Positions 1 through 12,373 of a stretch of DNA of 64,000 nucleotides are shown here, piece after piece. The notes beneath the pieces are model-generated. The model was given only the letters and a program-made list of their open reading frames with translations. It was not told where the DNA came from and did no database searches. Where the stretch lies: assembly GCA_029891345.1 (NCBI GenBank), contig CM056995.1, positions 214,713,547 to 214,777,546 of the forward strand, in the 5' to 3' direction. Position numbers and translations under genes: made by a program. Source of the DNA: Dryococelus australis (taxonomy: Eukaryota > Arthropoda > Insecta > Phasmatodea > Phasmatidae). Numbering within the stretch: position 1 is the stretch's first letter; each line of letters opens with the position of its first letter.

Positions 1-200
1 AATGCCTATAAAACCAAGATGGCCGACACAGCCATGTCCATTGGTCCTCATCGGTCCTGCTCTCCTGTGTAGTCACGAGTCCGCCTCCCATGCTATGGAT
101 TGAAAATGGACTTTCGAGGGGATTCGTTTTAGCAGCTGGGAAAACGGGATATTTCTTGGGAAAGTTAGTCAATTTTGAGCGGGAAAAGGACAATTTTTAG
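1..200. other. Non-coding start of window with TATA-like and AAGATGGC motifs
   Basis: No credible ORF. Positions 5-11 read tataaaa, followed at once by aagatggccgaca. The same core recurs many times in the minisatellite at 21.2-21.57 kb, so this edge may be the tail of a related repeat. A purine-rich stretch with several 'gggaaaa' runs follows (about 135-210). Confidence 0.3.
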
Positions 201-503
201 GGAAAAAATTGAAATTCTAACATAGCGGCGGTCGGCTCTGGCGCGCCGAGCACCCAGCTCCGATCTCCGGTCCGCCGTCCCATTGCACCAGACACCCCCC
301 TCCCCCAAACATATTTAATGCTCTTGCATTGATGAGACCCAAGAAAGCAGTCACCTCGAGGATAGATTTCTGTATAGTCCAGAGGAAATCCACAGTTCTT
401 TAGCAGACAGTTACTGAAGCTTGGATGTCGCAATTACAACTACGTCTCTATTAGCGGAGCGAATTGTCAGGCTCTTGAAACTACAATCTCCAGCATCGGC
501 AGA

Positions 504-902
504 ATGCAGCATGAGGCGAGAATATGGTTCTTCATGATTGCAGAGGCTTATTTTCTGCAAGTCTGCACGGGAAGTATAACATATCACACTGTAGCCGTTT
601 GTAGAGTACACATTGTTGTTATCGACTATCAATACCCCAACGTTAAGAACAGCCCAAACATCTCTACCCGCTTATATGAAATTCGTATGGACATAATACT
701 ATGGCTGGTAAAGAAGAGACAGTTCAGATTTATTTTCATCGACCCCTTACAAATTGCTCTCAAGCTGTTCTTTTTGGAAATAGGTGCATTTTATCTAGCA
801 TGCACTCATATACCAGTAACCACACTTATCACAGGTGTCTTGCTTGATATTATCGCCAGTGTAGTCATTCCATTCAATATATATGCAACGTACACTTTCT
901 AA
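504..902 (+). CDS. Unrecognised hydrophobic ORF, possible chemoreceptor remnant
   Basis: A 132-codon open frame ending in TAA at 900-902, rich in aromatic and aliphatic residues. Two hydrophobic stretches are visible near the C-terminus (LKLFFLEIGAFYLA and TTLITGVLLDIIASVV). The layout of the last about 50 residues, a G-A-F followed by a hydrophobic span ending in PFNIY, loosely recalls the last membrane segment of insect gustatory receptors. The diagnostic TYhhhhhQF motif is absent, so I do not assign it. It has no recognisable partner gene and the flanking DNA is AT-rich non-coding. It could be chance: in this base composition a 130-codon ORF is unusual but not impossible. Confidence 0.15.
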   Translation: MQHEARIWFFMIAEAYFLQVCTGSITYHTVAVCRVHIVVIDYQYPNVKNSPNISTRLYEIRMDIILWLVKKRQFRFIFIDPLQIALKLFFLEIGAFYLACTHIPVTTLITGVLLDIIASVVIPFNIYATYTF

Positions 903-1848
903 GTTGCTGCATAAAGAAATGTGCAAATTTTATGTACACAAAATCCTGGGACTTTCTTAAATTTCCAGACTTTGACATTAGTGAAAGCAAAAGCCGTTTA
1001 CCGAAAATAATTATCGCATAAACTGTATGATGTGCACCGCGTCATGCTAAATCTGGGAGCACTCCCTGAAATACAATAATGATAAGTTGTTAATACACGC
1101 CCAAACAAGTCAAATATAACACTAAACCAAGTATATAATGCAATTAATATGACTTATTCACCCCTGAAGTCAGTGATCCGCACTATTCACAGAATGTGCT
1201 ACATGAAAGTTCTATTTTACATAAAATATTTCACACACTATACACATTCCACATAATGAATTTCAAGTGAGAATCCCCTCATTACTCACGAGAGCTCTGA
1301 AATGTAACGACTTCGAGGAAGATGCATTCACGTGGTATTCCACTGCCAAGATATACGTGACGTCACATCAAGCGCTCTTTCCAAGTTCCGAAATGCATAA
1401 ACACACGTTCTGTGCCATATCTCGGTAAAAATGACTTCTAGCAAAAATAAGTGTTAGGAGATGGAAAAAATTGGCTACAAACAGAAGAGTATAAATATAC
1501 AAAATATATATGTACTCTATCTTTTATGGTTTACGAAATATGGCCTGAAAATTGTTTGAGAAACAGGTCCTATGCCCATTCCAGCCATCATATCTGTAAA
1601 CTGGCGCGTCGCAGATATAAAAAAAAATGAATTCAAGACATAAAAATTGTCTGCATAAAACAATAAACGAAAGTACTTCTTAATTATTTTCTTTGTATCC
1701 TACGATGTAATAGGTTTAGGCGAAAAAATGTAACAATTTTTCACTCTTACAAAACGCACTAACGCTGAAGTATAACTGTTTAATTATTGTTGTAATTACT
1801 TAAACTTAATATTCACAAGTCAGACATGCATGACACTTGAACCTGTGT
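903..1848. other. AT-rich non-coding stretch
   Basis: No ORF of interest and no repeat that I can tie to another part of the window. Short A/T runs only. Confidence 0.5.
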
Positions 1849-2276
1849 AATATGATTTTTAGTTATGTGAAATATTTCGGACATACGCCATTGCTAAACT
1901 ATGTCGTCACTGAAAACCAGGCCTGAGACACGAAACAAACACGAAAACCAGGCCTGAGACATGAAACAAACACGAAAATGAGTCAAGAGTAGTTATAGTC
2001 AAAATATAACAATTAAACGTTTAATAAATTCCACAAGGAATTTTCTCAGATAAATAACGATATATCTTAATAATTTTTGTTTGTTTTTAATCTTGTTATT
2101 TATCTGACAAAATTAATTGTGGGATTTATTATACGTTTCATTATTTGTATTGACTATAGCTTCTCTCGACTCGTTTCTCGTGTTTGTTTCATGTTTCAGA
2201 CCTGGTTTTCTGTGTCGGCATGGTGTAGCAATGGTGTTATGTCTTAAATATTTCATATAAGCATACACTCATATTG
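1849..2276. mobile_element. Palindromic foldback element / MITE (about 428 bp)
   Basis: The two halves are imperfect reverse complements over nearly the whole length. Left reads aatatga...gtgaaatattt...gacata..cgccattgcta...gaaaaccagg; the reverse complement of the right end gives the same order with scattered changes. The left arm carries a direct duplication of a 34-bp block (two copies of 'gaaaaccaggcctgagaca' near 1912 and 1946) that the right arm has once. The centre (about 2046-2108) is a further stem, tcagataaataac against gttatttatctga. No ORF inside. I could not find a convincing target-site duplication. This is a non-autonomous DNA element of unknown superfamily. Confidence 0.75.
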
Positions 2277-2361
2277 CAAGAATCTTTAAAATAACTCACT
2301 TTGAGTCACCCGAACACGCGCAGTTAGCTTGGTATAGTCTGTTCGTTATCACCCGAGTTAT

Positions 2362-2615
2362 CAGGCCGAGATGACCTCGGCCTGACCTCCAGACTGACGG
2401 CGTGCCTATGCCTAACTGCATATCGCAGCGACCAGGTGTCAACGGCTGGAGGTCAGGCAGTCTCGTAGCTGGTAACGAGGCCAGCTGAACCAACACCATG
2501 CGTGCCTTAAGTCGTGTTTCCACGGTGCCGCAGCGCATGCAGAAACACATACATTCCTGCGTGCCTTTGCGCATACCTCATGTGCGGTAGAGGCATGCAT
2601 CTGGAGGCATGCCTC
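2362..2615. repeat. Cluster of short inverted repeats in a GC-rich patch
   Basis: Three perfect inverted repeats lie close together. CAGGCCGAG/CTCGGCCTG (2362-2370, 2376-2384) forms a 9-bp stem. CCTGACCTCCAG/CTGGAGGTCAGG (2381-2392, 2446-2457) forms a 12-bp stem with a 53-nt loop. GAGGCATGC/GCATGCCTC (2590-2598, 2607-2615) forms a 9-bp stem. The patch directly precedes the Harbinger transposase fragment and may be its 5' flank. The phrase gtttccacgg/gtttacacgg occurs twice (about 2516, 2629). Confidence 0.55.
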
Positions 2616-2680
2616 TATGTTTACACGGCGGGAATCGACGCATGCCTGTTCCTGTAGTAGCTGACATGTCCACAGAATAA

Positions 2681-3046
2681 CTGGCTGCTGGTTTTTGTGC
2701 GGCGTATGTAGTACTTCACCGAAAACAAAAGAAACGTAAAAGATTTTGGGTGTGTGAGTTTCTGAAGCGACACAACGTTAGTAACATACTTGAAGATGTT
2801 TGTCTGAACAATGAATTGTTACTTAGGAACTTCACTCGCATCACATCGTCAGACTTTGAAGTTTTATTACGAATGGTTGCTCCACTGATTACCAAACAAG
2901 ACACAAGTATTAGGAACTGTATTCCAAGCACTGTAAGATTGGCACTTACATTGCGGTATTTAGCGACGGGCGATTCTTATCACAGTTTGATGTACACATT
3001 TGAAATATCGATAGCAGAGGTTTGCCGTGCCTTGATGTCAGTTTAG
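2681..3046 (+). pseudogene. PIF/Harbinger transposase (HARBI1-like), N-terminal fragment
   Basis: PIF/Harbinger transposases are DDE nucleases that move elements flanked by 3-bp duplications; HARBI1 is the domesticated relative. The frame is open from 2681 (just after a TAA at 2678) and reads through a basic stretch, KKRKRFWV, then the family's N-terminal order: a spaced hydrophobic helix, ITSSDFEVLLRMV (the 'M-S-x-x-x-F-x-x-L' region), then RLALTLRYLATGDSYHSL, the most conserved block before the catalytic core, and a helix-turn-helix-like ISIAEVCRAL. It stops at 3044-3046. The whole DDE catalytic domain (about 200 further residues) is absent and the next 1 kb is AT-rich, so the copy is truncated. 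An ATG at 2666 leads into the TAA at 2678, so this start is broken too. No partner gene is nearby. Confidence 0.85.
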
Positions 3047-5065
3047 CACAACAATGTGAAGGTACGTGCATATATGTGGTCTTGTTTTGTCCATAGCGTT
3101 TAGGTGTGCGTACTTTAGCCGTACAACACATGCATTAGCTTATATATTTAAAAACTTAATTGGTTAATGTATTTAAATAATGTGACAGTATGACTCTATG
3201 TTGTCATTCCAACAATGTGCTTATGAATGTGTTGACAGTACGTATGTGTGTATAATGTTATATAATAATTTAGGCCTATTAAAATAATACAGGATGAGTT
3301 GGTAATGTATGCTAACCCAGTTTGAGAGTAATCTTTCATTTATAATGAAAATGATCAAAGTTAAATATCAAACGATAAGTTTAAGGAAATATTAAGATTA
3401 ATTCCATCTCCAGTTTTACCATTTTCTTTGATGGAACTATTCTCATTCGTTCATGTTTTGAAGTAGTAATTAGACTTAATTGTTTTAATTGGTTATGTAT
3501 GGGTTATGGATAGGTTGTTAGGGTAATTAAATATTTTTTTGTCATTAAAGTGTCGGATAATGTTAGATGAACTGTAATTTTGTCTTTGTGATGCAACATC
3601 GTAGTTTACTTAATGATAATAAGAAAAGAGCATGTGTGTTGATTCTGGAGTTTATTTCAAACATTCACATATACTAATATATTTAAAAATTCAATTACGC
3701 CTATGATATGTATTAATCTATACTCATATTCATAGAAACGTTTGACTCCCAAAACATAAGACACGTGCATAGACAATTGTGATGGCAGGATATACTCATA
3801 AATAAATATTTAAATTTCTATGTACTTAATTCACCTCTGAATATGAAATTGGCTTGCTCAACGTGGTGGCCTATTGGAACATTAAACGGCTTGTTTCAAA
3901 TTCTATACTACACACACAGAATTCTCGGCGACCAACTGTGGGCCACGAAAAACGTTATGCGCAAGGTCAAATATACTGTACCACATTAAAAAAATTTAAT
4001 AAATTTTATCTTCACAGAGCCGCCCAAAACTTTTCACTCACATCATAAAGAACGGTGCCGGTAAGGAGAAAATTGTGAAATATTGTCACGGAATAACGTA
4101 TCTTTTTACGCCGAATATTCCAGGAAAGTTATGTACTCGCACGTAACTAATAAGATAATTTATCTCCACCCCATACAAAACTTGTCTAATGAACATTCCA
4201 AAATGAGCGTTGTTGCTAATCTATGTAGTAATTATAAATAATCACCGATGGCATGACAACAGTCTATAAACAATTCACAGCTAGTTAGGCTTATGACTCG
4301 TCTGTGTGCGAAGACGTAGTAGTGTTATAAATTTTAATACAAAACGTGATTTTAACCAAAAATGACATTATTGTTACATATAATTTACAAAGTACTAAGT
4401 TTTATAATGCGGCGGCGGCGCTGCCATCACCGTTAAATATCGATAATTCAGTTCTGCAAAGTGGCGAACTCGTCTCCCTTCCCTTGATTCCCCTCTATTC
4501 CCACCTTCCTTTTCCGCTCTGTGGTGCGTCATCATTTTTTTGGGTTTTGGCATAAGTTGATTTAAGGGCGTGCACATTCACTGCCCGTGTCTTTTGCTGC
4601 TCGTCTTGCGTCATTACTACACATTAAGCTTCGCCGAACTTCGTCTGCGCCATGTTTCACCAGCACCCGATCTCGCCTGTGCCAGCAACATACGACGCGA
4701 CCAGAGTCAAACTGTCAGTCATTCATTTCAACGACGTAAAACTAGTTTTCTGTAATTCAAGTGTAATATGCGTGTGCGGCCATGCAAGGAGCTTTAATTA
4801 ACGCTGAGTTGTGGTGCCAGCATGGTTTAATGTTAGGGTTTCGGTAATTATAACTCTGAACTGGTGGCGTTGTTTAATCTAGTAGTGGTCACACAGTTTT
4901 AGTAACCATCCTCCCCCCCCCCCAAAGAATTGTGGTTTCGTATCCATTCTAAATTTGGTTTGGTGTAACTAAATATAGCTATCTGGGAGAGTAGTGTGAG
5001 CGACTATGTTCTGGACCACTGGGGGGCACTAATGGCACAAGTGCTATTTCATACAATTCAAGAGT
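3047..5065. other. AT-rich non-coding stretch with a small GC-rich patch
   Basis: No recognisable gene. Around 4408-4425 there is a short ggcggcggcgctgcc tract, and 4440-4760 is less AT-rich than its surroundings, with only short ORFs on both strands. A 10-base C run lies at about 4914-4923. Confidence 0.4.
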
Positions 5066-5330
5066 ATGTGTTTCACCCCTCCCCATGTCCCTCCCACTGA
5101 AGGGGTACCCCTACACCTTCCTCACTCTCCTCCCCCTTTCCTGTGCTGTGATTGGCAACCCTCTCACCTCTTACCCCTCCTGAAGGGTTACCCCTCATGC
5201 CCCTACGAGTTGTGCTGTGATTGGTTGTCGGCTGATTGTGGAGTTACCCCTCCCTGCTGTCGGGTTTCTCCTCCTTTCTCCTTATTCCCCTGCGGGGGAG
5301 GGGTGTGTGCTGTGATCGGATGTTAGTTGA
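5066..5330. repeat. Degenerate C/T-rich tandem repeat with recurring gtgctgtgattgg
   Basis: Pyrimidine-rich DNA in which the 13-mer gtgctgtgattgg recurs at about 5143, 5212 and (one mismatch, gatcgg) 5307, each time followed by a stretch of cccctcc/cctcctgaaggg. Spacing is about 70 and 95 bp. The motif contains attgg, the reverse of a CCAAT box. The 86-codon ORF across it is low-complexity (proline, leucine and cysteine) and not a gene. Confidence 0.55.
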
Positions 5331-5585
5331 GGTAGCAAAACTGGCACAAGGAACATTTGGGAGTATAGATTTTCACCCTTTGCTAGTTTGAAAGCAACTG
5401 ACGAAGTTGAGAGCTAGTTAAGGGAGTGGGAGGGGGAAGGGTGATATTCACTTGTTGGCTGCTGAAAAGAGGCCGAGGTGTATAGCTGGTTAAGGGAGGG
5501 TGATGTCTACCCTTCGGTGGTCGGCGAGCAATTGAGGTGTGGAGTTAGCTAAGTGAGGAGGTTGGGAGGGGAGGTAAAACCACCA
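5331..5585. repeat. Degenerate tandem repeat, 'agctagttaaggga...gggtgat' units
   Basis: Three diverged units share agctagttaaggga / agctggttaaggga / agctaagtgagga, then a purine tract, then gggtgat(a/g)t(t/c) and a cggc/ctgctgaa segment. They begin near 5411, 5480 and 5545. Together with the C/T-rich block just before, this makes about 500 bp of local amplification. Confidence 0.45.
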
Positions 5586-5589
5586 AAAG

Positions 5590-5840
5590 TAATTAAATGT
5601 ATGAATTATCCGAGTAAATTCACATAACTAGCAATTTAATAAATACAAATTAAGTGCATGCAATAAATTCACAATTACCAATTATACGAATCATCAGTGA
5701 CTCAATTACCAATACTGATTACACAGTAAGTGTGTGCAATAACTACTGATACTAATTACATAGTAAGTACATGCAAAATGCACAGAGACTAATTACCAAT
5801 TGGACAAGTACCAATTCCTAATTACAAGTACAGAGACATG
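5590..5840. repeat. AT-rich degenerate repeat of 'aattaccaatt'
   Basis: The words aattaccaat, actgattac, actaattac and cacagtaagt(g/a)..tgcaa recur with irregular spacing between 5640 and 5830. The structure looks like an old minisatellite that has lost a fixed period. Confidence 0.45.
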
Positions 5841-8800
5841 AGTTATGTGTCCGCTAGCTACCTCTCCTCACTCGCGACTGTCCTCAGCTTGGTAGTATTC
5901 TTAACTATATCCTCAACCGGCCATGAAGGCTTGGAAGAGTCAAGTGCCACCAACATAACATATCACCTGCTGTTCCCGATCCGCCTACTCACTCTTTACA
6001 ACTCGTGTTTTCACAAGTATCTCATATATATAAGTGTGTTGATGTTTGCAATGCTTATTCGCGTTATCCCGGTTACCCACTCTTGTTCTGAATCCCTGCG
6101 ACTCACCCTATACTGAAACATAGCTGTGTCTCGCGTCCACGAAAGTGTTTGCCAACAAAGCCAGCACATGCGACATGAACAGGGGAGACAGGCGACATGC
6201 TCTTGTTATCCACTCAGTCGCTCGGGTCAACCTCTTTCGACTACAGCAACATGCGACACACCACCTGCTGGCTCCGCTGTACTGGAATAATAAATTTGAA
6301 AATCTCTGCTGGGGCAGCACCAGATAGAAAGCACTCTGTCTCTCTTTCTCTCTCCCTTCCTCTCTTACCGCCACCACCCCAGATAGATTCCCTAGGGGGC
6401 AACAACACATGCCGGCTCGGAACGCATGCAGACACGAAGTAAAAACTTCCTATAGCCAACTACAGGGAAATGCCCAGCATTGGAGACATCCCCCATACAT
6501 TTGTTTTAGGCATAGTTCTACTTTGATTTAACTTACATTTTTCAATCTACGAGCCATGATGTCATCTATTCCATTACTTTTCAAATATTTATTTCATATA
6601 TTGTATAAGTGTTAATAAAAAATACTAATGGCGCACGCGAGACAGATTGCTATAGGCGACATCCGAAGTGCTAACCATCATATCAATAAAATGTAAATTT
6701 ATTTTTAAAAGTCCAACTGTAATTTAGGAACCACTCAGCTTCGATTTGCATAACATAACTGATGTTTGTTAATGTTAATACTTGAAAGTGTAACAGTGTG
6801 ACATAAAAACATGTTGCTCAGTGTTAATAATATATCGACACCCACCATTATTCATTCTTAATATAGTTTTAAAGTCGAACAGTGATTAACCAGGCCGATT
6901 CAGGTCAATGAAAGAAAATTCGAGGGAGGGTGTGTTGTGAATAGCTGACAATATCTCGCGCCCTTCTGAAGAATGCCGCGATTAATTGATATATTGATAT
7001 CTGTTTAAGCTAATGCTTCAGTGAATAAGAAACCCAATCAATGTTTGCAAAACTTTAAAATTCTTTAAAGGATTTTAGACAAAAAAGGTGGGGCTAAAGA
7101 ACAATGTAAGCGACTGTAGACCTGCGTCAGGAGTGGCGAGGACTCGCTTCAACACACAGTGAGAGTGAATACATTAAATTATATTTGTTAATGGCATAAC
7201 AATTAATAAGTAATTACCAAGGATATTTATGTATTGCTTTACCAGCATGGGCATTTACACATCCTACCTGACCCAATGTTCACTTCAACTAACCCAAGAT
7301 TTGTTAATTTGTTGTAATACAAACCAACCAGGCTGTAATTACCAAGAAAATAGCAGATTAAGCAGCAAACACTACGACTATCGACTACCTAACTCAGTCT
7401 GACTTAATTTCCAGCAGGGCGAACCCTCCTCTAGAGACGTTTATCACTGCTCAAGACATTGCGCTCGCTGGCGACTTGTGAGGCGACAGTGAATAGCTAT
7501 CCCCACTTACTCACTTCCTACAGCAGTCTCTCCGCAACCCTCGATGCGAGAACAAGTCAATAGGCTCCCGCAGGACGCAGATACTCAGGAGTCAGATTTT
7601 CTTGAGGAGAGCTCACACATTCACAAGGGTTACACAATCAACATGTCTACGATTAAACTAATAAAAAGTAAATAAACAAATAAAATAAAAAATCAGTTTT
7701 CAAAATTAATGTTTTTCCAAATCATTACATAATAAAATTAAAATAAATTAAAACCCAAAATGAAACACTCGCTTCACTAAAAAAAAAAAAAAACGCTTTC
7801 CCGTTATGCTACAAACACCGAAATATAGTTTTCCTTCTATGGTAAAAAAGTAAATCATTTATTGTTACCCTAAACTTCACTACATATGACCTCCAGGAAT
7901 TCATTTCAGAAATCTCATCAAGGGTAAATATATTCTTACTCTCCTAAATATTGTTTCATATGGGAACAAATTTTGTTTAAATATAACTGCATTGGTTTAG
8001 TTCACACTTCAAACCTCTCTCAAAGTAAAGAAGAATTTCCTGAGGTATTCATTACTTCGACCCAAACGAAGGTAATTACATTTTTACTAGGGTACCAAAT
8101 CCCTTATATCAAACCCCGACAAGGTAAATACGTATATACTAATAGTATTTGCATTAAAAAACAGTATTAACCTTTGTTTAAACCTCAAATCATCTTAAAT
8201 AATAAATAAGAGGGAAGAATTTTTTTTTTAAATATTGTACTCTTTATCATAATAATTTAATATCGTATATTAACAAACACGTCGACATTTTGTGTAGGAA
8301 TAGTTTAAAAACAATAGATATGCACTCGCATCTCTAGCAAACTGTCTACCTAAAAGGCGAGAAAATCTTAGCATTTGCTCCAGATACACAGGACCGCCAG
8401 GAATGCAGCGACACACGCGACCAGGACGCCCGCTCCATGAGAACGATTAAGTGAGGATGGTCAAAGGGATGAGGGGCGACGTTAGTTTCCGGCCAACAGT
8501 GGGCGCGCCTCCGGGATTATCATTGTTCCTCCGACACCCATCCAAGACACACCACAGCCTCGCAAGCCACGGACAGCAGCTCCTCTACCATCATATAAAA
8601 CAGTAAATTTAGCGCTCGTTAGAATACCGTTTTGTTGCATGAGTCCACAGAGGCTACACCAGAAGCCCATCTATCGGCACACATTCTTATGTAAAAGTTA
8701 ATATATTCTTACACATATTTAATTTACTACAGCAATATACAAAAACATATAGTAAAGTTATTTCTAAGGACATAATAAAATTAAAATAAACTTAAACTTT

Positions 8801-9333
8801 TACATTTGATATAAACTAAAACCTTGCTCAAAATGAAATATTTGCCTTCCCCATTACATAATTCTTTCCACCATACTTAGGTTATGATAACCAATTGCCA
8901 AAATTGTTCTAATGTAAATATTCGCTGTTGTCATACTATTCCCTAAACGTATACCAAATTCCATAATCAAACAAATTTCATAAAATTTTTTTGTAAATGT
9001 ATTAACTTTTTGCAAAAACATCCCACATCCCATGGATATATTCTTTAACATACACTATTAAACCACCTGTGTTAAAAATTGTATATACAGTGTCAAAAAT
9101 TCAGAAACTTCCACTATCTACAACTCATTCCATTCTCAAATTTGCTTCCTCTTACAAAAACTTACAATTACGCAGGTCGGACTGTAATCACATATACAGT
9201 CAACATAGCCTTTGTGTAAGCACCAAATATTAAAAATATTCCTTCAAATATGTTACCACTCTTTAAACAAAGCATTCATAACACCATATAAAAACATTGA
9301 TATTGTAATATTTATGATTATTACATCCTTTAA

Positions 9334-9340
<7 letters not shown>
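5841..9340. other. AT-rich non-coding DNA
   Basis: No recognisable coding region. A C/T microsatellite (ctctctttctctctccc) lies at about 6338-6366 and a 14-A run near 7780. Two short phrases recur about 1.04 kb apart (acataataaaattaaaataaa at 7727 and 8769, each followed loosely by caaaatgaaa), which may mark an old direct duplication. Less AT-rich patches at 7100-7600 and 8370-8680 contain no gene I can name. Confidence 0.4.

Positions 9341-9389
<49 letters not shown>
9341..9389. repeat. (TA)n microsatellite, 49 bp
   Basis: Uninterrupted alternating T and A between actaac and gaaaac. Confidence 0.98.
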
Positions 9390-9393
<4 letters not shown>

Positions 9394-10891
9394 ACAGAAA
9401 CACAAAAATAGCCACAAATATACATACTGAACTCGTGAAAAAACACTAAAGCATTACATTGTGTTTCTTTCAATTGAGGATTACTGAAACAAACACTTAT
9501 TTAACGTCGAAGCATATTGGAATTATACTTAAAGTTTATACGATAATACTGGCATTGAAATTCAAGCAATACTCTACCTCTTGCAGACACGAACTAAACA
9601 AGCATCGGTGTAGATGTCAATTAGGGTTACTGCGGCATTATCGTTCACGATAACATAATTTTCCCACACAGACATACTCCTCATAATAACATCACCTTTG
9701 TTCCGAATTTATTATTTACTTTGAAGTTTCTTCTGAAGAACGCATATCCAAATTGTAACTTAGTATATAATGAAGTATCCAAAACCTCAAATGATATTGT
9801 TTCCTGTAGGAGATAGATGTTTTTCACTGAAAAATACCTAAAATTTCGCGTTTCCCAATTATTACATGTAAACAAATACACGCAAACAGAATGAAGTAAC
9901 TACCTAAACTTTGAACATATTTCATGAAGTATGTAACACACATGATCAAAATGACATATATAAAAATACTCCCCCTGAAAAATTAAACTATTTAGTATAG
10001 ATATAACATGAAAGTTAAAATATATATATGTGTAAAACCCTTTAAAAAAAAGATTTTCGTATCCAATTTTACATACAAGAACTAAACAATGTTTACATCT
10101 TACTCATCTATCACGTATAAGCAAGTACTATAGCTAAACTGGTTTTTGGAAGGATGTGGGTGCGAATCCCCTCAAAAACAATCAGAGTTATTTCTTTTCC
10201 CACGATGGTTTCCCAGTTCCCTCCGGCGAATGCTGTTATATTTGCATACTACACACAATACCACACTTCCTTATCAGAGGGATATGATAAAATGTTCATT
10301 CCACAGCAGTTACCTATTTGCTTATAAAAATCATTATCAAAATGCGAACTAAACTTGTACATTCTCCTCACAAATATTTCCACATAGATTTTATCAAAGG
10401 AGTAACGAAAACATCTATTACACCCCATATTCATGTGAAGTAATTAAGTATGAAACATAATTAAGTTACCATGAACCTATCTTTTCACTCCAACATACCC
10501 TAACATCACACAGGAAACATACTGGCTAACTTTTTGGTGGAGCAGCAATATAACCACTCACCTCTTACCATAAACACACAACATTAGTCAATCCATCATT
10601 CAAATTTTCGATAGTTTATCACTCCTTCAAACAAAACAGACGTGAGTGGAAAATAATTTTCCCTCTTAATATAAACAAACAATCATATTCACAAGACATT
10701 CTCAATAGATTACCAAGTAATAACAGAATCCTGCCCCAGATGTCAGATTATTCCCGCCCCAACCTATTGCAAGAGAATATAATTTAATAACTGCATCGTA
10801 CGCAACATAAATATTTGTTTACGTAATGACCATAGCAGATAAATGGAATTTTGTAGTTTCCTTTAAATATTCCAATCCATCTTTCCTACAC
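9390..10891. other. AT-rich non-coding DNA
   Basis: Only short chance ORFs. Nothing I can relate to a known gene or element. Confidence 0.45.
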
Positions 10892-11120
10892 GCAAACATT
10901 TTGCCTTTCTAACATATATCTCCAACTAGCGAACATTTTACCCTATTACCGAACATTTTGCCGTCCTAGCAAACATTTTGACCCTTCCTACCAAACATTT
11001 TGCCTCTCCTAGTAAACATTTTTCCCTCCTGTAAGAAAAAATTTTACCCTACTAACAAATATTTTACCTCCAACTAGCAAACATTTTGCCCTCTCCTAGC
11101 AAACATTTTGCCCATTCCTA
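10892..11120. repeat. Minisatellite, unit 'ctagcaaacattttgccctc' (about 9 copies)
   Basis: The core (g/a/c)aacattttgcc recurs about every 22-27 bp: 10897, 10932, 10953, 10973, 10997, 11019, 11060 (aaatatttta), 11084 and 11101. Units are diverged by point changes and by the length of the linking pyrimidine run. No coding potential. Confidence 0.8.
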
Positions 11121-12360
11121 AAAACATTATATTATAAATACAACCAAATACTGATAAACATAGTTGAAGTATATTTACAAATGCACACACGTAAACTTAC
11201 TATATTTTACATAAAATATATAAGTGGTTGCACAAATTCACCACACGTATAGTCTACTTGCAAAACCATAAGAGCAGACATTATTAAGAAACCATTTCGA
11301 AATACATTGCCGAAAACATAGCATCAAAGTATTCTTATGAATTAACACAATTTATCTTACCACTCATATCAAGTAACATTACATTTACAGAGCTTATAAT
11401 ATCTATTTAAATGATCATCTCTAATGAAATGATCCATCTCGTATTCCAGGAGTAGTATTAACTCGAGACCAAAACTAGAAACAATTATATTATCAACATA
11501 CTTAGTAAATGTGAAATTAAAATTAACCTTCCAATTATATGCCACTCACAATATAAATGTTTCAGTTTCTTTATAGAAACATATTCTTATATTACATGTC
11601 ACATTATATAACATCTATAAATTACCATGAAAATTATATGTTGTCAATTTTTACCGTTCATCGAGGAAATTTTTTAATATCTGTTGAAACTAACACCCTG
11701 AGCAAACTAACAGCGACAAAGCTATGCACTAGTTTATGAATTTCCGATACTATCATAACTTTATCACATTATGAAAGTGTTTACATATTTTAAAATTTAT
11801 ATATAAATTTATCTTTCCACATCCTGATTAGTCAATGTTTCATTTGCTAGAAATAGAGATCTCACCCCTAACATCATATTATTAATTAAATATTTAGGCC
11901 AGTATTCCCAACCACACAATCATAACTAGTAACATATCATCCAACTGTATAACCCAAAACCTCCATATAAACATAAAAAAATTGCTTAAAATAACTCATA
12001 ATATTTGATGTCACATGATACTCACTCTTAAAAAACAACAAAACAGCTATTTCTACAGATTGTTCCTATCAAAATATCCCATCGTATTATATCCCAAACA
12101 CATGAACAAACCATAACATCAATCATTACCTACACTACATTAAACCATATCGGATACACTGAACACTTCCATTCATAATATCCTTAACAAAGCAATCATA
12201 TAAGCATTCATATGAAATATTCCGGCGATTCACATTGACAAACCATTTCACCATGCAATAGCAACCACACAGCCAAATAATACCATCAACCAGGAACTAT
12301 ACCCTTGGCAGTGATCCAACCCAAACGAAATCCTATTTCAATAGGCCATATCACCAACTC
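11121..12360. other. AT-rich non-coding DNA
   Basis: No gene, RNA gene or element recognised. Confidence 0.45.
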
Positions 12361-12373
12361 AGCAAATCAGAAG

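Noticed and set aside
5066-5326. 86-codon Cys/Pro/Leu-rich ORF
   Set aside because: Translation of a C/T-rich tandem repeat.
10892-11120. CRISPR-like repeat array
   Set aside because: Units are contiguous with variable linkers, not identical repeats with unique spacers, and the genome is eukaryotic.
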